A program made the translations under genes and the position numbers. Of a DNA stretch of 64,000 nucleotides, positions 10,057 through 21,408 are shown piece by piece. Numbering within the stretch: the stretch's first letter is position 1; every line of letters starts with the position of its first letter. The notes under the pieces are model-generated. The model saw only the letters and a list, made by a program, of their open reading frames with translations. It ran no database searches and was not told where the DNA came from. The DNA is from Dichomitus squalens LYAD-421 SS1. Taxonomy: Eukaryota; Basidiomycota; Agaricomycetes; Polyporales; Polyporaceae. The stretch spans positions 6,752-70,751 of the forward strand of contig NW_006766921.1 in the NCBI RefSeq assembly GCF_000275845.1, read 5' to 3'.

Positions 10057-11255
10057 TGAGTGATAGGGATCGAGCTATCCGCTGCATTACAACGATCGTC
10101 AAAGCAGAGACTACTACTTATGTCTTTCGAGGGATTCGAGGCTAATCACCGCCCGTCTTCTGGGGCATTCCCGACGGCACTGTAGATGAGCGCGGCCACG
10201 GTATCTATTTGTTGCACACAAACCACCGCATCTCTCGTCGCCCCCTCGAACACATGGATTTCGCAGTCTGTGGAAAGAGACAAGCAGAGAGGTATGGCTG
10301 CGCATGAGAGGAGTTGTAGAAGTGAGAGCAAAAGGGATCCGCGGACCCAAGCACGATGAGGAGTGTCTAGCTCAGATCTCTACATAGATCTGTAGGCTTC
10401 TATAATCGGCTGCGCCCGGTCCCCGCGGCTCCGCATGAACACCGCCCGCGAACTGAGCTACAGTACGAGCTACATAGGCGCAGAACTCGCATTCACCAAA
10501 GTCACTGTTCCAAAAGAGAAGAGCAGAACTTGCTGAAGAATCTCTCAGGACCTGATGTAACGAGGTGAGAAGGGGCGAAGGGAAGATGAGGTAGAAACCT
10601 CCAATAGTCAAGAGTACTAGCCGGGCCATGGAGTCTCCAGGTGCCAGTGATGTCGGCCCACAGAGAACATAGGCGAGAAAAAGAAATGCCACGCGAGCGG
10701 GCAGAAATACCGCGCCCATGCAGACATGCCCAGTACACGGGAGGGACGCTCGTCTGCTCAGCCTTTACCGCCTTTGGCCCAGGCCCCTCCCATCCCCCTC
10801 TCCATTCCTCTTCTTCCTGCTGGCCTGTCCTCGCCCCCATCTCAGTCACTCCTTGTCTCATTGTGTCCCTCGGACCCGTCTGTCTGGTCGAGGGCGGCAC
10901 CGGATCACGACCTTCTGTCGTAACGAGTAATACCGACGCTCCCAGCGTTGCGCACTGTCAAACATCTATGTCAACCTCACGCACCCGTGCAATCATAATT
11001 GCACTGGCAGTCAACTTGCTATGGACACGTCATGTCTTCCCCAGAGTTTCCGCAAAGGTTGTAGAAGCCATGCAGCAGGTAAGGATATCCCGTTTCATCT
11101 AGGAACTGCGCTTAGGCGATCGGCAAAACTCACCGCCATGGCTGCGTCGTTTGCGATCACAGGGTTTCCTATTTGACTGGGCGGGAGATCAGAGTACACC
11201 AATTCCCATAGCTGGTGCGTCATACGTCATTCACATCCTGTATCGCGCAAACTCA
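10057..11255. other. Intergenic with weak minus-strand exon-like blocks
   Basis: On the minus strand there is a short open block ending at the stop near 10140 (DCEIHVFEGATRDAVVCV then QQIDTVAALIYSAVG), preceded by a good CTTTCCACAG acceptor at about 10270. Further open stretches appear between 10370 and 10720. They could be exons of a small unidentified gene, but I could not join them or recognise a family. The plus strand around 10965-11100 has an ATG with a hydrophobic start (TRAIIIALAVNLLW) that could be a signal-peptide exon for the gene to the right. The connection is not established. Confidence 0.3.
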
Positions 11256-13142
11256 GACGGGCATTTCGGCGGTCCGCGCAGCTCAATGTGATACGCTGCA
11301 CATAACGTGGGGTAGACGTTCGGCCACCGGGTGCGTTCCTCCAGTTTTCTTCCTCCTTCCCTGCCTAGATTGACCGATTCTGTCCGGATATTCCAGGCCA
11401 AATCCCGTGGCACCGTACTACCTTCAAGTCTACACGTCGTGAGTGGATTTGACCGGTCATCAAATCACCCATGTGCCTCTGATCTTATGTTGTGATCCCG
11501 CGAAGGGCATTCGTCGTGCCTTTCGTGATCCCTGCGGGAAGCGGCTCGTCATTTGTAAGTCAACCTTATCCACTCAGGCCATCATCTGAGTCTTCCCGAA
11601 TCATCAGGATTGGCCTCTTCCATTCATTCCTGGAACGCAGGTGGGTGGCTATGCATTCTATGCGGGGAAACTTGGACTGACACCTTCCCACGAAGTTCCA
11701 AATATGCATGGTGCGTGAAGTAGTGTTGTGGTCGTGAGCATTGTCTGACTGTCGCATCAGTTTGCCAGCAATGGGGTGACGGGGGGTTGTCAGCAGATAT
11801 ACACCGTGTATCCTACGTCTGGCAGCTCGTCGCCTGTCTGTCAAAATCTCACCTATCCGGCGGGCGCATTGGACGTGACGGCAAAGACACTGGATGGAAC
11901 ATGGTCACAATATGGTTGGATCAACCAGGTAGGCCTCGTCGCCTAACGTCCAATCTAGCAGCCGTGGACAGACAAATCTTCTCCACAGTGCAGCGACATC
12001 ACAGTAAAACCAAACAACGGCACCCCTCCATTCACATACACTGTATGTGCACCTTGAATCACTCAGTCCTATCGGTTAAACCTGACTGTCCTTAGATCGC
12101 ACCTGCGCTCCGACCTCCAATCAACTTCACATCCAACACGATGGACACGCAGGACTGGACAGTGTCACTGGTGAGCGATGTGTGGCCCTGTGCCTTGTTC
12201 ATCCAGAGGCTCAAGTCATTGTCAGGCATTTGGTCTGCCTTTCTGGCTTAGTGTCATCGACTCAACTGGTTGGACATGGACGAACGGGCCCCTTCATGTC
12301 GGTGGCGATGGCACAACGACATGCCTATTAGACTCTACGTAAGTGCTCTCTGGTATCCATGTCCGACCACTCGCTGAACATGCGATTGCAGAGTAAGCGA
12401 CGACAAGGGCTTCTCGACAGGGGGAGCGATCGGCGTCGCCTTCGGCTCCCTCTTCCTCGGACTCCTTGTGGGCTTAGTGGGGGCGTTCTTCTTCTTCCGC
12501 CGGCGTGAACAGCGCTACGGCACCGGAGCAGTCGCACTCCGGCGCAAGTCTCTGGAGCCGCTCGACCCTTCCATGCACGGCCTCACCCACCCATCTTCCA
12601 GCGCTTCGAGCACCTTCCCAAGCCGCGGCGGCCCCCACGACATCGAACCCTTCATCCTCCCGCCCACTCCCGGCCTCGACGACTTCTCGCCAAACTCCAC
12701 GACGGGGCTGTTCCCCCACCGCCGCTCGGCGCAAGCCACCACCTCGTCCTTGGGATCAGATCGCAACGACCCTTCGAGCCCCCGCCATGAACACTCCTCG
12801 AGCCTAGGCACGCTCGGCGGCCAGCAGTCTCCCACCACGACCGTCACGCCCAGTGTCCGCTCGCCAGTCGCCCCCTCGCCTTCAGGTCAACAGGTGTATG
12901 TCGTCCACCACGACGCGGGTCGTCCCCCACCCGTGACCGTGTTCACGTCTGACGGGACACAGGTGGTCGAGCTCCCGCCGCAGTACGAGTCCGCAGCGCA
13001 GTCTTCAAATCCGCCGGGGCCGGGACGCCCGCCTCAGGCGCTGCCGCCGCCGCCGGATGGGCAGAGAAGACAGCCACGGCCGCTGGTGGCAAAACAGGGA
13101 CGGATGCCCTCGAATAGCGACCCTTCGCCGTCGAGGTCGTAG
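11256..13142 (+). CDS. Predicted single-pass membrane protein with extracellular N-terminus
   Basis: Exons read in phase: 11397-11438, 11506-11554, 11608-11640, 11696-11710, 11761-11928, 11959-12042, 12096-12170, 12226-12338 and 12392-13142. An earlier exon near 11256-11320 (TGISAVRAAQCDTLHITW) probably belongs, but its join is uncertain. The ectodomain has Tyr-rich repeats (APYYLQVYTS, FASNGVTGGCQQIYTVYP) and N-glycosylation sites. A helix (GGAIGVAFGSLFLGLLVGLV then GAFFFFRRRE) follows, and then a cytosolic tail of about 220 residues rich in Ser, Pro and Gln. This matches a basidiomycete family of unknown function resembling plasma-membrane sensors, with a beta-sandwich-like ectodomain, one helix and a disordered tail. 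The start codon and signal peptide were not pinned down. Exon 11696-11710 is only 15 nt. Confidence 0.7.
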
Positions 13143-13443
13143 CTACTAGTCCGGACCTCCAGTTTTCGTTTTCGTGCTCTGGCGTACGCTTTTCGTTGAT
13201 TGGTGCAGTGTGCTTTGTGCTTCTATTTCGCGGCTATGCATATATCGTACTACATCTTTTAGACCGGACATATGACTATCCGTCCTGTGCGGAGTCCATG
13301 GACTGGGATTCTTCGTCTTCGTCCGCTTACCATCTTTATTGCTTCTCTCGTATCTTCTGTGATATAGCAGCCTCTAATCGTTGTAGACCGCATAGGTACA
13401 ATTGTATTGTAATGGACAGCATCTACATGTGTGCGATGGCGTA
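13143..13443. other. Convergent 3' intergenic region
   Basis: This lies between the stop of the membrane-protein gene (plus) and the stop of Las1 (minus). It is AT-richer than the flanking exons, consistent with two 3' untranslated regions. No gene was seen. Confidence 0.5.
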
Positions 13444-15220
13444 TCACGCGCAGGCGACGTATATACCGATGGGAGCTGGCCGCCAGCCGTCGCGTTCGGT
13501 CAGTCTCCGCCAGCCCGGTGGAAGCTGGGTGGATTCGGCGAATGCGATCGAGGCTCCTGGGGAGCCTGTCTCGTCTTCAGTCGAGCCGTTCGAGAGGGCG
13601 AGGAGTGTATTCAGGCGAGTGTCCATGACGTTCACGATGTTGTCATCCCAGTCCTGTATGTGCCAGGAATATGAGCAGGGTAGTGGGAGATGGGCGGCGA
13701 AAGAGCAAACCTGGGACGCTTGCGCAGGCATCTGGGTGAGGACTGATAGAGCTGCCGCGAGCCTTGGCCGCTCTGCACTGACGGATCGGAGCAACGCGTT
13801 CGCACTGGCAAATGTATTTCATGAGCACTGTCATTAGGTGCGGTTAGAGAAACGCGATAACACTCACGCCTTGGACGTGCTGCCGTCGACGCGTGCTGGG
13901 CTTAGAGTCGAGACGATCCGCACAATTATGCTCTCCCTGAGTTCCGCAGCGTCCTCTGGATCGGCGACGTATGTGGGGCAGTTGTCCGCCAGCCACTTCG
14001 CCCAGCTTGCAAGGCACAGATCGTACGTGGGATCATCCTTGGGGTCTTGTGCGGCTACCGCCAAGGAGACAGTCTCTGCGCCAAAGTCCGCATCACACGG
14101 CGGTGTATGGGCGCGGGACAAGTGAGAGGTGATCGCGTTCACGAGGTGCAGAGGTAATGTCGGATGGAGAGATTGCAGGTGGGTGAGGAGCGGAGACCAT
14201 ATTGCGATGGAGGAGCGCGGCAGGGCCAGTGAACCTTGGTCTGGGGATATCCTCTTTCTACACGATCGACAGCCCTGTCAGTACACGAGATACGGGTCGA
14301 CAATGAGAATTGACTTCTTGGAGAGTGGAACAAGCATGCCCCTGTCGACTAGAACCTCCGCCAATCTATCGAGCGCCCATTTTTCGCGAACGTCCTCTTC
14401 GTCTCCGTCCTCTTGCCCGTCTTCCCAGCGAACACCTCCGGCGGCGGACGCGGAGGCAACTTTTGCCTCGGCTATCCAGCGCTCGATGTCTCGCATGACT
14501 TTTGTAATCTCTGCACGGTATTCGACGTGGAGAGTCGCATCTCGTGTGGTCGCCTTCATGATCGCCTTGTATTGTTTGAGGGGCGAAGAGAGCGGACGCA
14601 GTGGAGGGGCAGCTCCGCTGGACGGTGTCACTGGGTTGAGGGTCGGAAGGAAGTAGTTATCAAGCAGCCACGCCATTGCCTAGAGCGTAGTTTACAGGAT
14701 GAGCATTCCGACGCATCTCATAGAGGGACACGCCTACCTGTTTCGCGGCATCCCGAAGTACTTCGAGGCTGGGAAGATCTTCGTGAGTCGCAGCGTGGCG
14801 GAGCTCGACGAACCATGCGGGGAGCCCAAGCTGCTGTGCGATGCTGTGAATTGATCTGGCGTACGCCCCTAGCTGGAGGGGGTCCACTAAACCGTTGACG
14901 AGCCGTATAATCGCAGAGGCATAGCTCATCCGCAGAGACAAATACGACGAGGACGTCGCTGCAGTGCCATCCTGTAGAATCACCGACAATATCGCATGTG
15001 TGGAATCCAGTGCATGAGGGAGATGCACAGCCGCCTTCCATGCTGCCAGCTGTACGAGAGCAGACTCAGCGAAGAGGGTCCGGAAGCAAGGGCCAGGAAA
15101 ACTTACTCTGTCTATCGCGCGCTGCTTCGCGTTCAGGTCTGCTTCATCTGCGAATATCCAGGAGCAAACTTGTTCTAGCTCGGCTATGCTCTCCCAAGGA
15201 ACGCGCCGAGGAAGACGCAT
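13444..15220 (-). CDS. las1: Las1-like ribosome biogenesis endonuclease
   Basis: Multi-exon minus-strand gene starting at ATG 15220 (MRLPRRVPWESIAELEQVC). Las1 is the HEPN-type nuclease that, with the kinase Grc3, cuts internal transcribed spacer 2 during 60S ribosome maturation in the nucleus. Visible family features are the N-terminal RRVPW...EL..V..WI block, SYLSLRMSYASAIIRLVNG, and the segment LPAWFVELRHAATHEDLP. The RHxxTH within that segment is the HEPN catalytic signature and is intact. Later exons carry the helical middle region (SIAIWSPLLTHLQSLHP). The C-terminus PPGWRRLTERDGWRPAPIG matches the conserved Las1 end. At least four introns. The start lies only 17 bp downstream of the stop of a minus-strand ORF (15238). 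It is convergent with the membrane-protein gene. Confidence 0.9.
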
Positions 15221-15237
15221 TTCGAGGCTTCAGAACT

Positions 15238-15727
15238 TTACTGCAGCGGAATCCGTGTAAAGTTGAACCCGACGTGGTGATAGAACGCCCGCAGCACTCC
15301 AGGGTGCGCGCCACACCGAGACGCCCAGCGCTTACACTTCCGCAGAAAGGCTTGCTCCCGGTCTTCGACCACCAGTATTGAGATCCTGCTTCCGGTCCGT
15401 TGCTCGGTTATGTCGAGTATTGCGATGCCCACCAAAGCTAGAAAAACACGAGGGTGTGACCATGTAGCATCCAGCGGCACACTCCCGACCCTTCTGACGA
15501 CAGGTGTGGTCCGGAAGCTATCCATCCCTGCTTGCTGGCTCCGCTATCGTACCAATGGCGCTCTGCGGCTGCGCTAAGGAGGTATGTACGGGTATGTCAA
15601 GTCCGCACATTTTCCACAGGACTGGCGAACGTTACGTCTGGCACAGTGAATTGAAACTAACCGTCAACCTCGTCGGCGGTACAGCTATCCTTGACCCGTT
15701 CCTAGAGCACAGTATTTCAGACCTCAT
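15238..15727 (-). CDS. Small unrecognised gene between DUF7702 and Las1
   Basis: From ATG 15727 the frame reads MRSEILCSRNGSRIAVPP and continues through TRLTVSFNSLCQT. A GTAACG donor and CCTTAG acceptor then lead to an exon with HWYDSGASKQGWIASGP. A further exon after a TTTTTCTAG acceptor gives VGIAILDITEQRTGSRISIL and ends GFNFTRIPLQ with a stop at 15238. All three blocks have coding character, but I could not join the last two in one frame with a GT donor. The gene may therefore carry a frameshift or an exon I missed. No family recognised. It is divergent from the DUF7702 gene (113 bp between starts) and ends 17 bp before the Las1 start codon on the same strand. Confidence 0.4.
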
Positions 15728-15840
15728 GTTCTGTTGCTTAAAGTCTCCGGCTTCGCTGAATTTCAGGAGTTACATCCCCCCGCCCTACTAAATCTGTGGG
15801 ATTCATATTTTCCTTCTCTCTTACCTTACTCTCCAACGCT

Positions 15841-16953
15841 ATGGGTCTCGACGCTCGTGGTATCATAGCCATCATCGAGATAATCATTTACATCCCCATC
15901 CTCTGCCTGGGCATATTCCTCTCCTTCCGACATGGATTTGCCAGAAACGCTGGATGGATTTTCTTGGTGATCTTGGCACTTAGTGAGTCGACGCTTCCTC
16001 CTCTGCTCATGAGGTATTTTAGCTGATGTCTTTGCCATCCAACAGTCCGCCTCATCGGCGGTGTTTCCCACATCTTGTCAGAGAACAACCCTGGCAACTC
16101 GACCGAGAGGACGATGTATGTCATCTTGGAGGCCGCTGGTCTGGCCCCTCTGCTCAGCGCCACGCTTGGCTTTCTCCGGACAGTGTGAGGCATCATACAT
16201 TCTGGAGTAGTTTCTCCCACATACTCATTATGCACACCCAGGTCCCAATACTCTCTTGACAACACGCTCGTAATGACTCGCGGCCTCGCGGTCTTGACTT
16301 TGGTCAGCACGATCGGACTGGTCCTCACCATCTACGGTGGCACCAAAATGGCCAGTGCGTCTAGCGAAGACAGCTTGAACAGCGGGTCCGATCTCCGGCA
16401 CGCGGGCATCATCCTCTTCATCGTCGTCTGGGTCGGCTGTGCACTCGTAACATTCTACGTCTGGCGGCAAAAGGACCTAATTCTCAGATATCGCCGGAGG
16501 GTATGTTCAATCCCGTAGTCGATCCCTCGCATTCATACTAACGGTCTTGCGCTGGTCCAGCTCCTGAACGCCATCACGTTCACACTTCCGTTCCTCGCCG
16601 TCCGCGTCGCCTACGGCGTCCTATCCTCGTTCGCCCCCTTCCCAGTCTCCTTCCAGAACGGACAAGAGGTCGCGAACAACGGCGACTCGGGGCTTGCCAA
16701 GTTCAGCTCGACGTCGTCCTCATGGGGCGCATACCTCGTCATGTCTGTCCTTATGGAGTATATCGCGGTCTCCATCTACGCAATCGTCGGCGTCATCACA
16801 CCTCTTTCGAAGGATCAGCCTGCTTACGACGGCGGAAACGTGCCATTAACGAGTCAGTCGAACTATGGCAACGTCGAGGCGTACGGCGTAGGTGGTTCCC
16901 GCACACCTGTGTACGCTCCGTCGTATGAGCCGAGATATGGCTCCGGCAAGTAG
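15841..16953 (+). CDS. DUF7702-family seven-helix membrane protein
   Basis: Four exons, 15841-15982, 16046-16184, 16242-16500 and 16561-16953, sum to 933 nt (310 residues). Alternating hydrophobic segments are visible: IIAIIEIIIYIPILCLGIFL, GWIFLVILAL, LAVLTLVSTIGLVLTIYG, GIILFIVVWVGCALVTFYVW, ITFTLPFLAVRVAYGVLSSF and YLVMSVLMEYIAVSIYAIVG. This is the pattern of the fungal DUF7702 family, which is of unknown function, has a GPCR-like topology and is abundant in basidiomycetes. The C-terminal tail is hydrophilic with Tyr/Ser/Pro repeats and is probably cytosolic. An upstream in-frame ATG at 15796 would add 15 residues; 15841 is preferred because MGLDARGI fits the family start. The fungal family call is from the topology and the length. 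Confidence 0.75.
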
Positions 16954-17576
16954 ATTACAGGCTTTCGGACATGTCTTACACCTATGGACATAGCTCGTCC
17001 TCCTCGCTCCTCTCTGTGTCATCAATAGTCCTTCGCCGTCTCGACATCATGTTCTATCTCATGTCTTGACTTTTCCCGTAGAACTACCACGCTATGCATG
17101 TACTCTACTATACACTAATGTCTGACTTCGAAAATTTCTACATCATATGCAGGACATGGCATTGTCAATAACCGTTGTGTGGGTGCTTGAGGTCGTACCG
17201 TCTACTTTGGTTCTGTGAATAAGGCAGGCACAGCGCATCGATTCGTCGAGGAACAGCAAGGCTGAACTATATTTGAAGTATGTGCGAGCTACATAGTCAA
17301 GCACTTCCCACACCACGCACAACGAGTCGCGACGTGGACTGAGAAGCGCTCCGGCTTAATTGAACTCCGGCAAAGGCCTAATCTTCCCTCTTGGTCCACG
17401 GGTACCCCATGTCACTTGTAGCGAAGACAGAGACGTGGAGTAGCCAGGCGAAGCAAAGCACCAAGCCGTGGTGAGGGTCGAGACGAGAAAACAATCCCTA
17501 GACGCCGGCCGGTATACCGCTGGCCGGCAGATGCCGAGTACTCAGCCGGTACTTATAGACAGCCTGAGGGAAAGAC
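16954..17576. other. Intergenic region
   Basis: It holds the 3' end of the DUF7702 gene and the promoter of the dienelactone hydrolase gene. No coding sequence or RNA gene was seen. Confidence 0.45.
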
Positions 17577-18749
17577 ATGTCGTCATCGATGCTTTCACGA
17601 TTGAGACAACTCGCCCACCACCTCTATCCCACCCTCCGCACCTCCAGGATGTCGACCGTGCACAACACCAACGTCGCCTGCTGCACCATCGCCCCTGTCA
17701 AGTCTGACTACGTTCCGAAGGGCAAGTACAAGCCCTATGCCGGCTTCAGCAAGGTCAGTACTGGGCTCGATTGGCGTGATTTCGGAGGATCTGAAGTGCG
17801 CGACGCAGGTCTACGTGACTGGCCCGGAGACCCCAGGGAAGGTCGCCATCGTCTGCGTCTACGATATCTTTGGGTGAGCGTCGCACTCCGGAGCAGACGT
17901 GCAGTTCCATGCTGATGCCGGACGTCTTAGCTTCAAACCGCAGACCCAGCAAGGCGCTGATATCCTCGCTGAGAAGCTGAAGGCTCAGGTCCTCATGCCC
18001 GATTTCTTCGAGCCGGGCGAACCGTGGCCCGTTGATCAGTTCCCACCGAAGACGCCGGAGGAGCAGAAGAAGCTACAGGAGTTCTTCGGAGGCATTGCCA
18101 AGCCTACCGACGGTGTCGCAAGACTCATCAACGTCGCAAAGACCCTCAAGTCTGAGGGAGTTGAATTTGTTGGTGCCTACGGGTTCTGCTGGGGTACCTT
18201 CATTTCCCATATTGAAGTCTCCATGACGCTAATGACACGATAGGTGGAAAGGTAACAATCCTTGCTGGCTCTCAGGATGCCACTCCTTTGGATGCTGTCT
18301 CGGCTGTTCATCCTGCGTAAGTGACTAGCTACTCGACGGTCAACTTCCAACCTGAACCATTTACTGCAGGATGCTCTCTCACGATGATGTCACCAAGCTC
18401 AGCATCCCATTGGGGCTTTACCCCAGCAACGACGAGCCGGTGGACGAGATCAAGCAGATTCTGGAGATTGTCTCGAAGAAACCCATCTCGGAGAAGAGCG
18501 ACTACAAGCACTATGATTCGTACGTGTCCTGTTTCTATTTGCTTCCAGACGGTTAGTTGACACGGCTGTGTTAGCTTCCATGGCTTCGCGGCGGCGCGTG
18601 CGGACCTCAATGACGCCGAGAATAAGAAGCAGTACGTGGCCACATATTTCTCGATGGTACCGATTGTCTGATATATGTGCAGCTACGAGGACCTATACGG
18701 CCGTCTCTGCGGGTACTTCAGCAAGGTCAGCGGTATCCCCTGCGAGTGA
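17577..18749 (+). CDS. Dienelactone hydrolase family protein
   Basis: Seven exons (17577-17753, 17809-17873, 17931-18193, 18244-18316, 18370-18519, 18575-18631, 18683-18749) give 283 residues. The fold is alpha/beta hydrolase, and family members hydrolyse dienelactones and related esters. The nucleophile elbow is GAYGFCWGGK with the catalytic Cys, split by an intron inside Gly-Gly. The catalytic His lies in SFHGFAAARAD near the end, and an Asp is expected near SNDEPVDEI or earlier. The first 24 residues (MSSSMLSRLRQLAHHLYPTL) are basic and amphipathic and could be a mitochondrial presequence. A second ATG at 17649 (MSTVHNTNVACC) would give the usual cytosolic form, so dual localisation by start choice is possible. 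AIM2-like fungal homologues are the closest comparison I can make. Confidence 0.88.
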
Positions 18750-18915
18750 AAGGCCTCGTGTAGAAGAAGTGACGATGTTGTACAATATCCGAAGCACTTG
18801 TCCATTTGTTGTAAAACGTCAATGATCCTGCAACTGTTGTAATGCAAAAAATTAGCGCCGAATCACGAGGGCAGATTAAGACGCAAAGAGAGGACGCGCA
18901 TTTCAATTTCGCGAT

Positions 18916-21014
18916 CTAGTATAGTGCATTCAAAACACCGGGAGGAAGGTTATCGTTCACCTTGACCATCCAGAACGGACCCGCAGGATCGTCTGAAAGG
19001 TTAGTAAGCATGAACGATCGTCGACGTTAGTCGTCAAATAGTACCTCTGTCATGGTGGGCACCGGTCCAGATTCCGGCGATGCCTGCCGCGCTGCGAACA
19101 TGGCCGAGTTGGACGCCTTCCGCACTGAAGTCAGGACATCAGACGTCGCCCGATTGATACTTATACGAGAACTTCAGAAATACCTCCACTGCATCCTTCC
19201 ATCATACGTCGTGACCTGTGCGCATCGTTAGATATCGCGACCCGTTATACTCTATACTATAAACCATGACCTCACGCACAAATTGCCATCTCACAGCACC
19301 GTCGGAGAGCACGCTGACCTTCCCGCGGACCGTCGCCGCCGCGCCATGAGAGACGCCCTTGAAATAGAGCGTTGGGAATACGGGATCTTCACAGTCCCCA
19401 ATCGACCTCTTCCCTGGAAGCTTGGCTTCAGGGGACGACGCAAGCACGGAAGGGTCGATGGGAATCCGGGAGGGCTCACGGAAGTAGTCTTCACGGGAGA
19501 TGAGGGAGAGGTGGAGCTCAACAGGACGGAGGGCCTCGTCGAAAGGATCGTCGAAGAATGAAGGGTCATGTGGGCCGGGCGGGAGCAGACTGTACTACAT
19601 TGCCCAAGAGGATCAGCGTGCACAAGGACGGTAACGGTGGGAGCAGAAAGAGACTCACGTTGTACATGTAGAGGTCCCTGCGGGGTGCGTGGGTTCAATT
19701 CTGCCGGAAGAGGCTGGCAATTACCAGGTACCTACCGATAGTCCATGAAGCAGACGAAGCGTCGCCACCTGCCGGTCACGCCGGCCCAGTCGTCCTTGGG
19801 GAGCTTGTGTGCGTCGATCATCGTGTTCGCACGTAGCGCGTCCAGGTGGAAGGGAGCCTTCTTGTAATACCCCAGGCTTGCCAGCGGCACCTCACGCAGC
19901 TTCAGGCTCACGACGTTCATAATATGCTCAATGTGCTCCCAGTCGACCAGCAGGGTCCGCTCGTCCTCCCCGAGGCGGAACGGCCCCCAGAGCGTCTGCT
20001 GCTGGTACTTGCGCATGTCGTACACGAACGCACGGCTCGCGCTCCGGAGCCGTCCCATGCGCGCGCGGCTCTCGACGTCGAAACTGTTTTCGTGGGAGAG
20101 CGCGACGTATGCGCGCAGGCGGCTGCGCATCTGGTGCACCTCGCGGAAGTGCGCGGGGATCCAGCAGACGTCCGAGGCGTCGTATGCATCGTTCACCTTC
20201 GCAGATCCGAGTCCAACGGTTTGGGTAGACTTGTCGGCCGTGGAATTAGGCCGCTTATCCGTAGATTCCTTCTGATCAGACGACTCGGAAGGCGTAGAAG
20301 CCGATTCGAGCTCTTCCAGGGACGGGATGTCCACGATCGCGCCTGTGTATGCGGGAACGAGGTCGAGCACTCGGGTCTTGCGGAGGATGCGGTCGACCCA
20401 ATGGAGATTTTCCGAACGAACACCGACGGTGGCATTATCCTTATCGGCCGGCTTGCTCTCGGGCTGTTTCTCCTCGACTTGGTCTCCAGTGGGTATCGCA
20501 GGGGTAGCGGTCTCTATTGCCCCAAGGAATCCCTCGTACGCTTTCTGTAGGAGGCGAGCGTTACGAGTGCCCGATGCTGCCACGAGTTCTGCCTGCGTCC
20601 TCCGTTGAAGTTCTTGCTGCCATGGAGGGCTCGAAACGCCTTTGATGTCTGGCATTGGAAACTCCTCCTCAGGTTCTGAGGTATCAGACTGCCTTCTAGG
20701 TATGGGGATCGCGTTCCGGAGGTCGTCAAATGGACGTCCGAGATAGAGCTCGCGCCACAGGAACTGATCATTGGGCTCGTAGACAAGTTTGCGCGCAAAG
20801 CGGCAGGTTTGTGCAAATCGCTGCGGTATAAGTCAGCGTCATTCCGTGCACCATCATCCAAAGCAATTGGTGAACAGCGGGATGTTATTCGTACCGAGAC
20901 ATCTCGAGGATTACTGAACGTCAGCACACGCTCCAGGACTTCGGGGGGAAGTGACTGAAGCATAGAGGTCGGATTGTGATTGACCACATCTGAAGCTGCA
21001 TCCGAAGTAGTCAT
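18916..21014 (-). CDS. Large F-box domain protein
   Basis: Starts at ATG 21014 and ends at the stop 18916-18918. The N-terminus has an F-box: SMLQSLPPEVLERVLTFSNP, continuing after an intron into a block (CRFARKLVYEPNDQFLWREL) that matches the rest of the motif. The large central exon (about 19737-20690) holds a helical region with YDASDVCWIPAHFREVHQM and an acidic Ser/Lys-rich insert at about residues 160-200. Downstream exons continue with HLSLISREDYF, DPVFPTLYFKGVSHGA and the C-terminal PFWMVKVNDNLPPGVLNALY. The family is common in basidiomycetes as an SCF ubiquitin-ligase substrate receptor of unknown target. It overlaps no other gene and is convergent with the dienelactone hydrolase gene (166 bp between stops). 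Confidence 0.82.
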
Positions 21015-21408
21015 GGCGGTTTCATTCCAAGTTACAGAGGCCTTCAAGGACCGTGACGTACTGACCAAGCATCGGAAGCTTTGGCTCAAGCGGCCCGTCG
21101 GCGCGCCTGTCCGAACTCCATATGGGCTTCCAAGAAAGGCAAGCCTCCCTTCGTATCTTTCTGCTAGCGAGCATGACGATGATTCAACTCCAACTGTCCG
21201 ACAGATAAACATCCACTCAACACAAGACGCTAGCATACACGTCAGGAAATGAACAAGAAAACCTATTAGAAATACAACATAACACGCCCCAGATACACGC
21301 GCATTGATGAAGGTTTCGCCAGAGAAGGTTTCGCTAGAAGACGTCCGGAAGTAGTCGCTAGAATCGAGGGAGCCAGGGTATCGAGTGTCAAAGCCACGAA
21401 AGTCCAAG
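21015..21408. other. Intergenic region
   Basis: Promoter side of the F-box gene and 3' side of the neighbouring minus-strand gene. Nothing further recognised. Confidence 0.4.
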
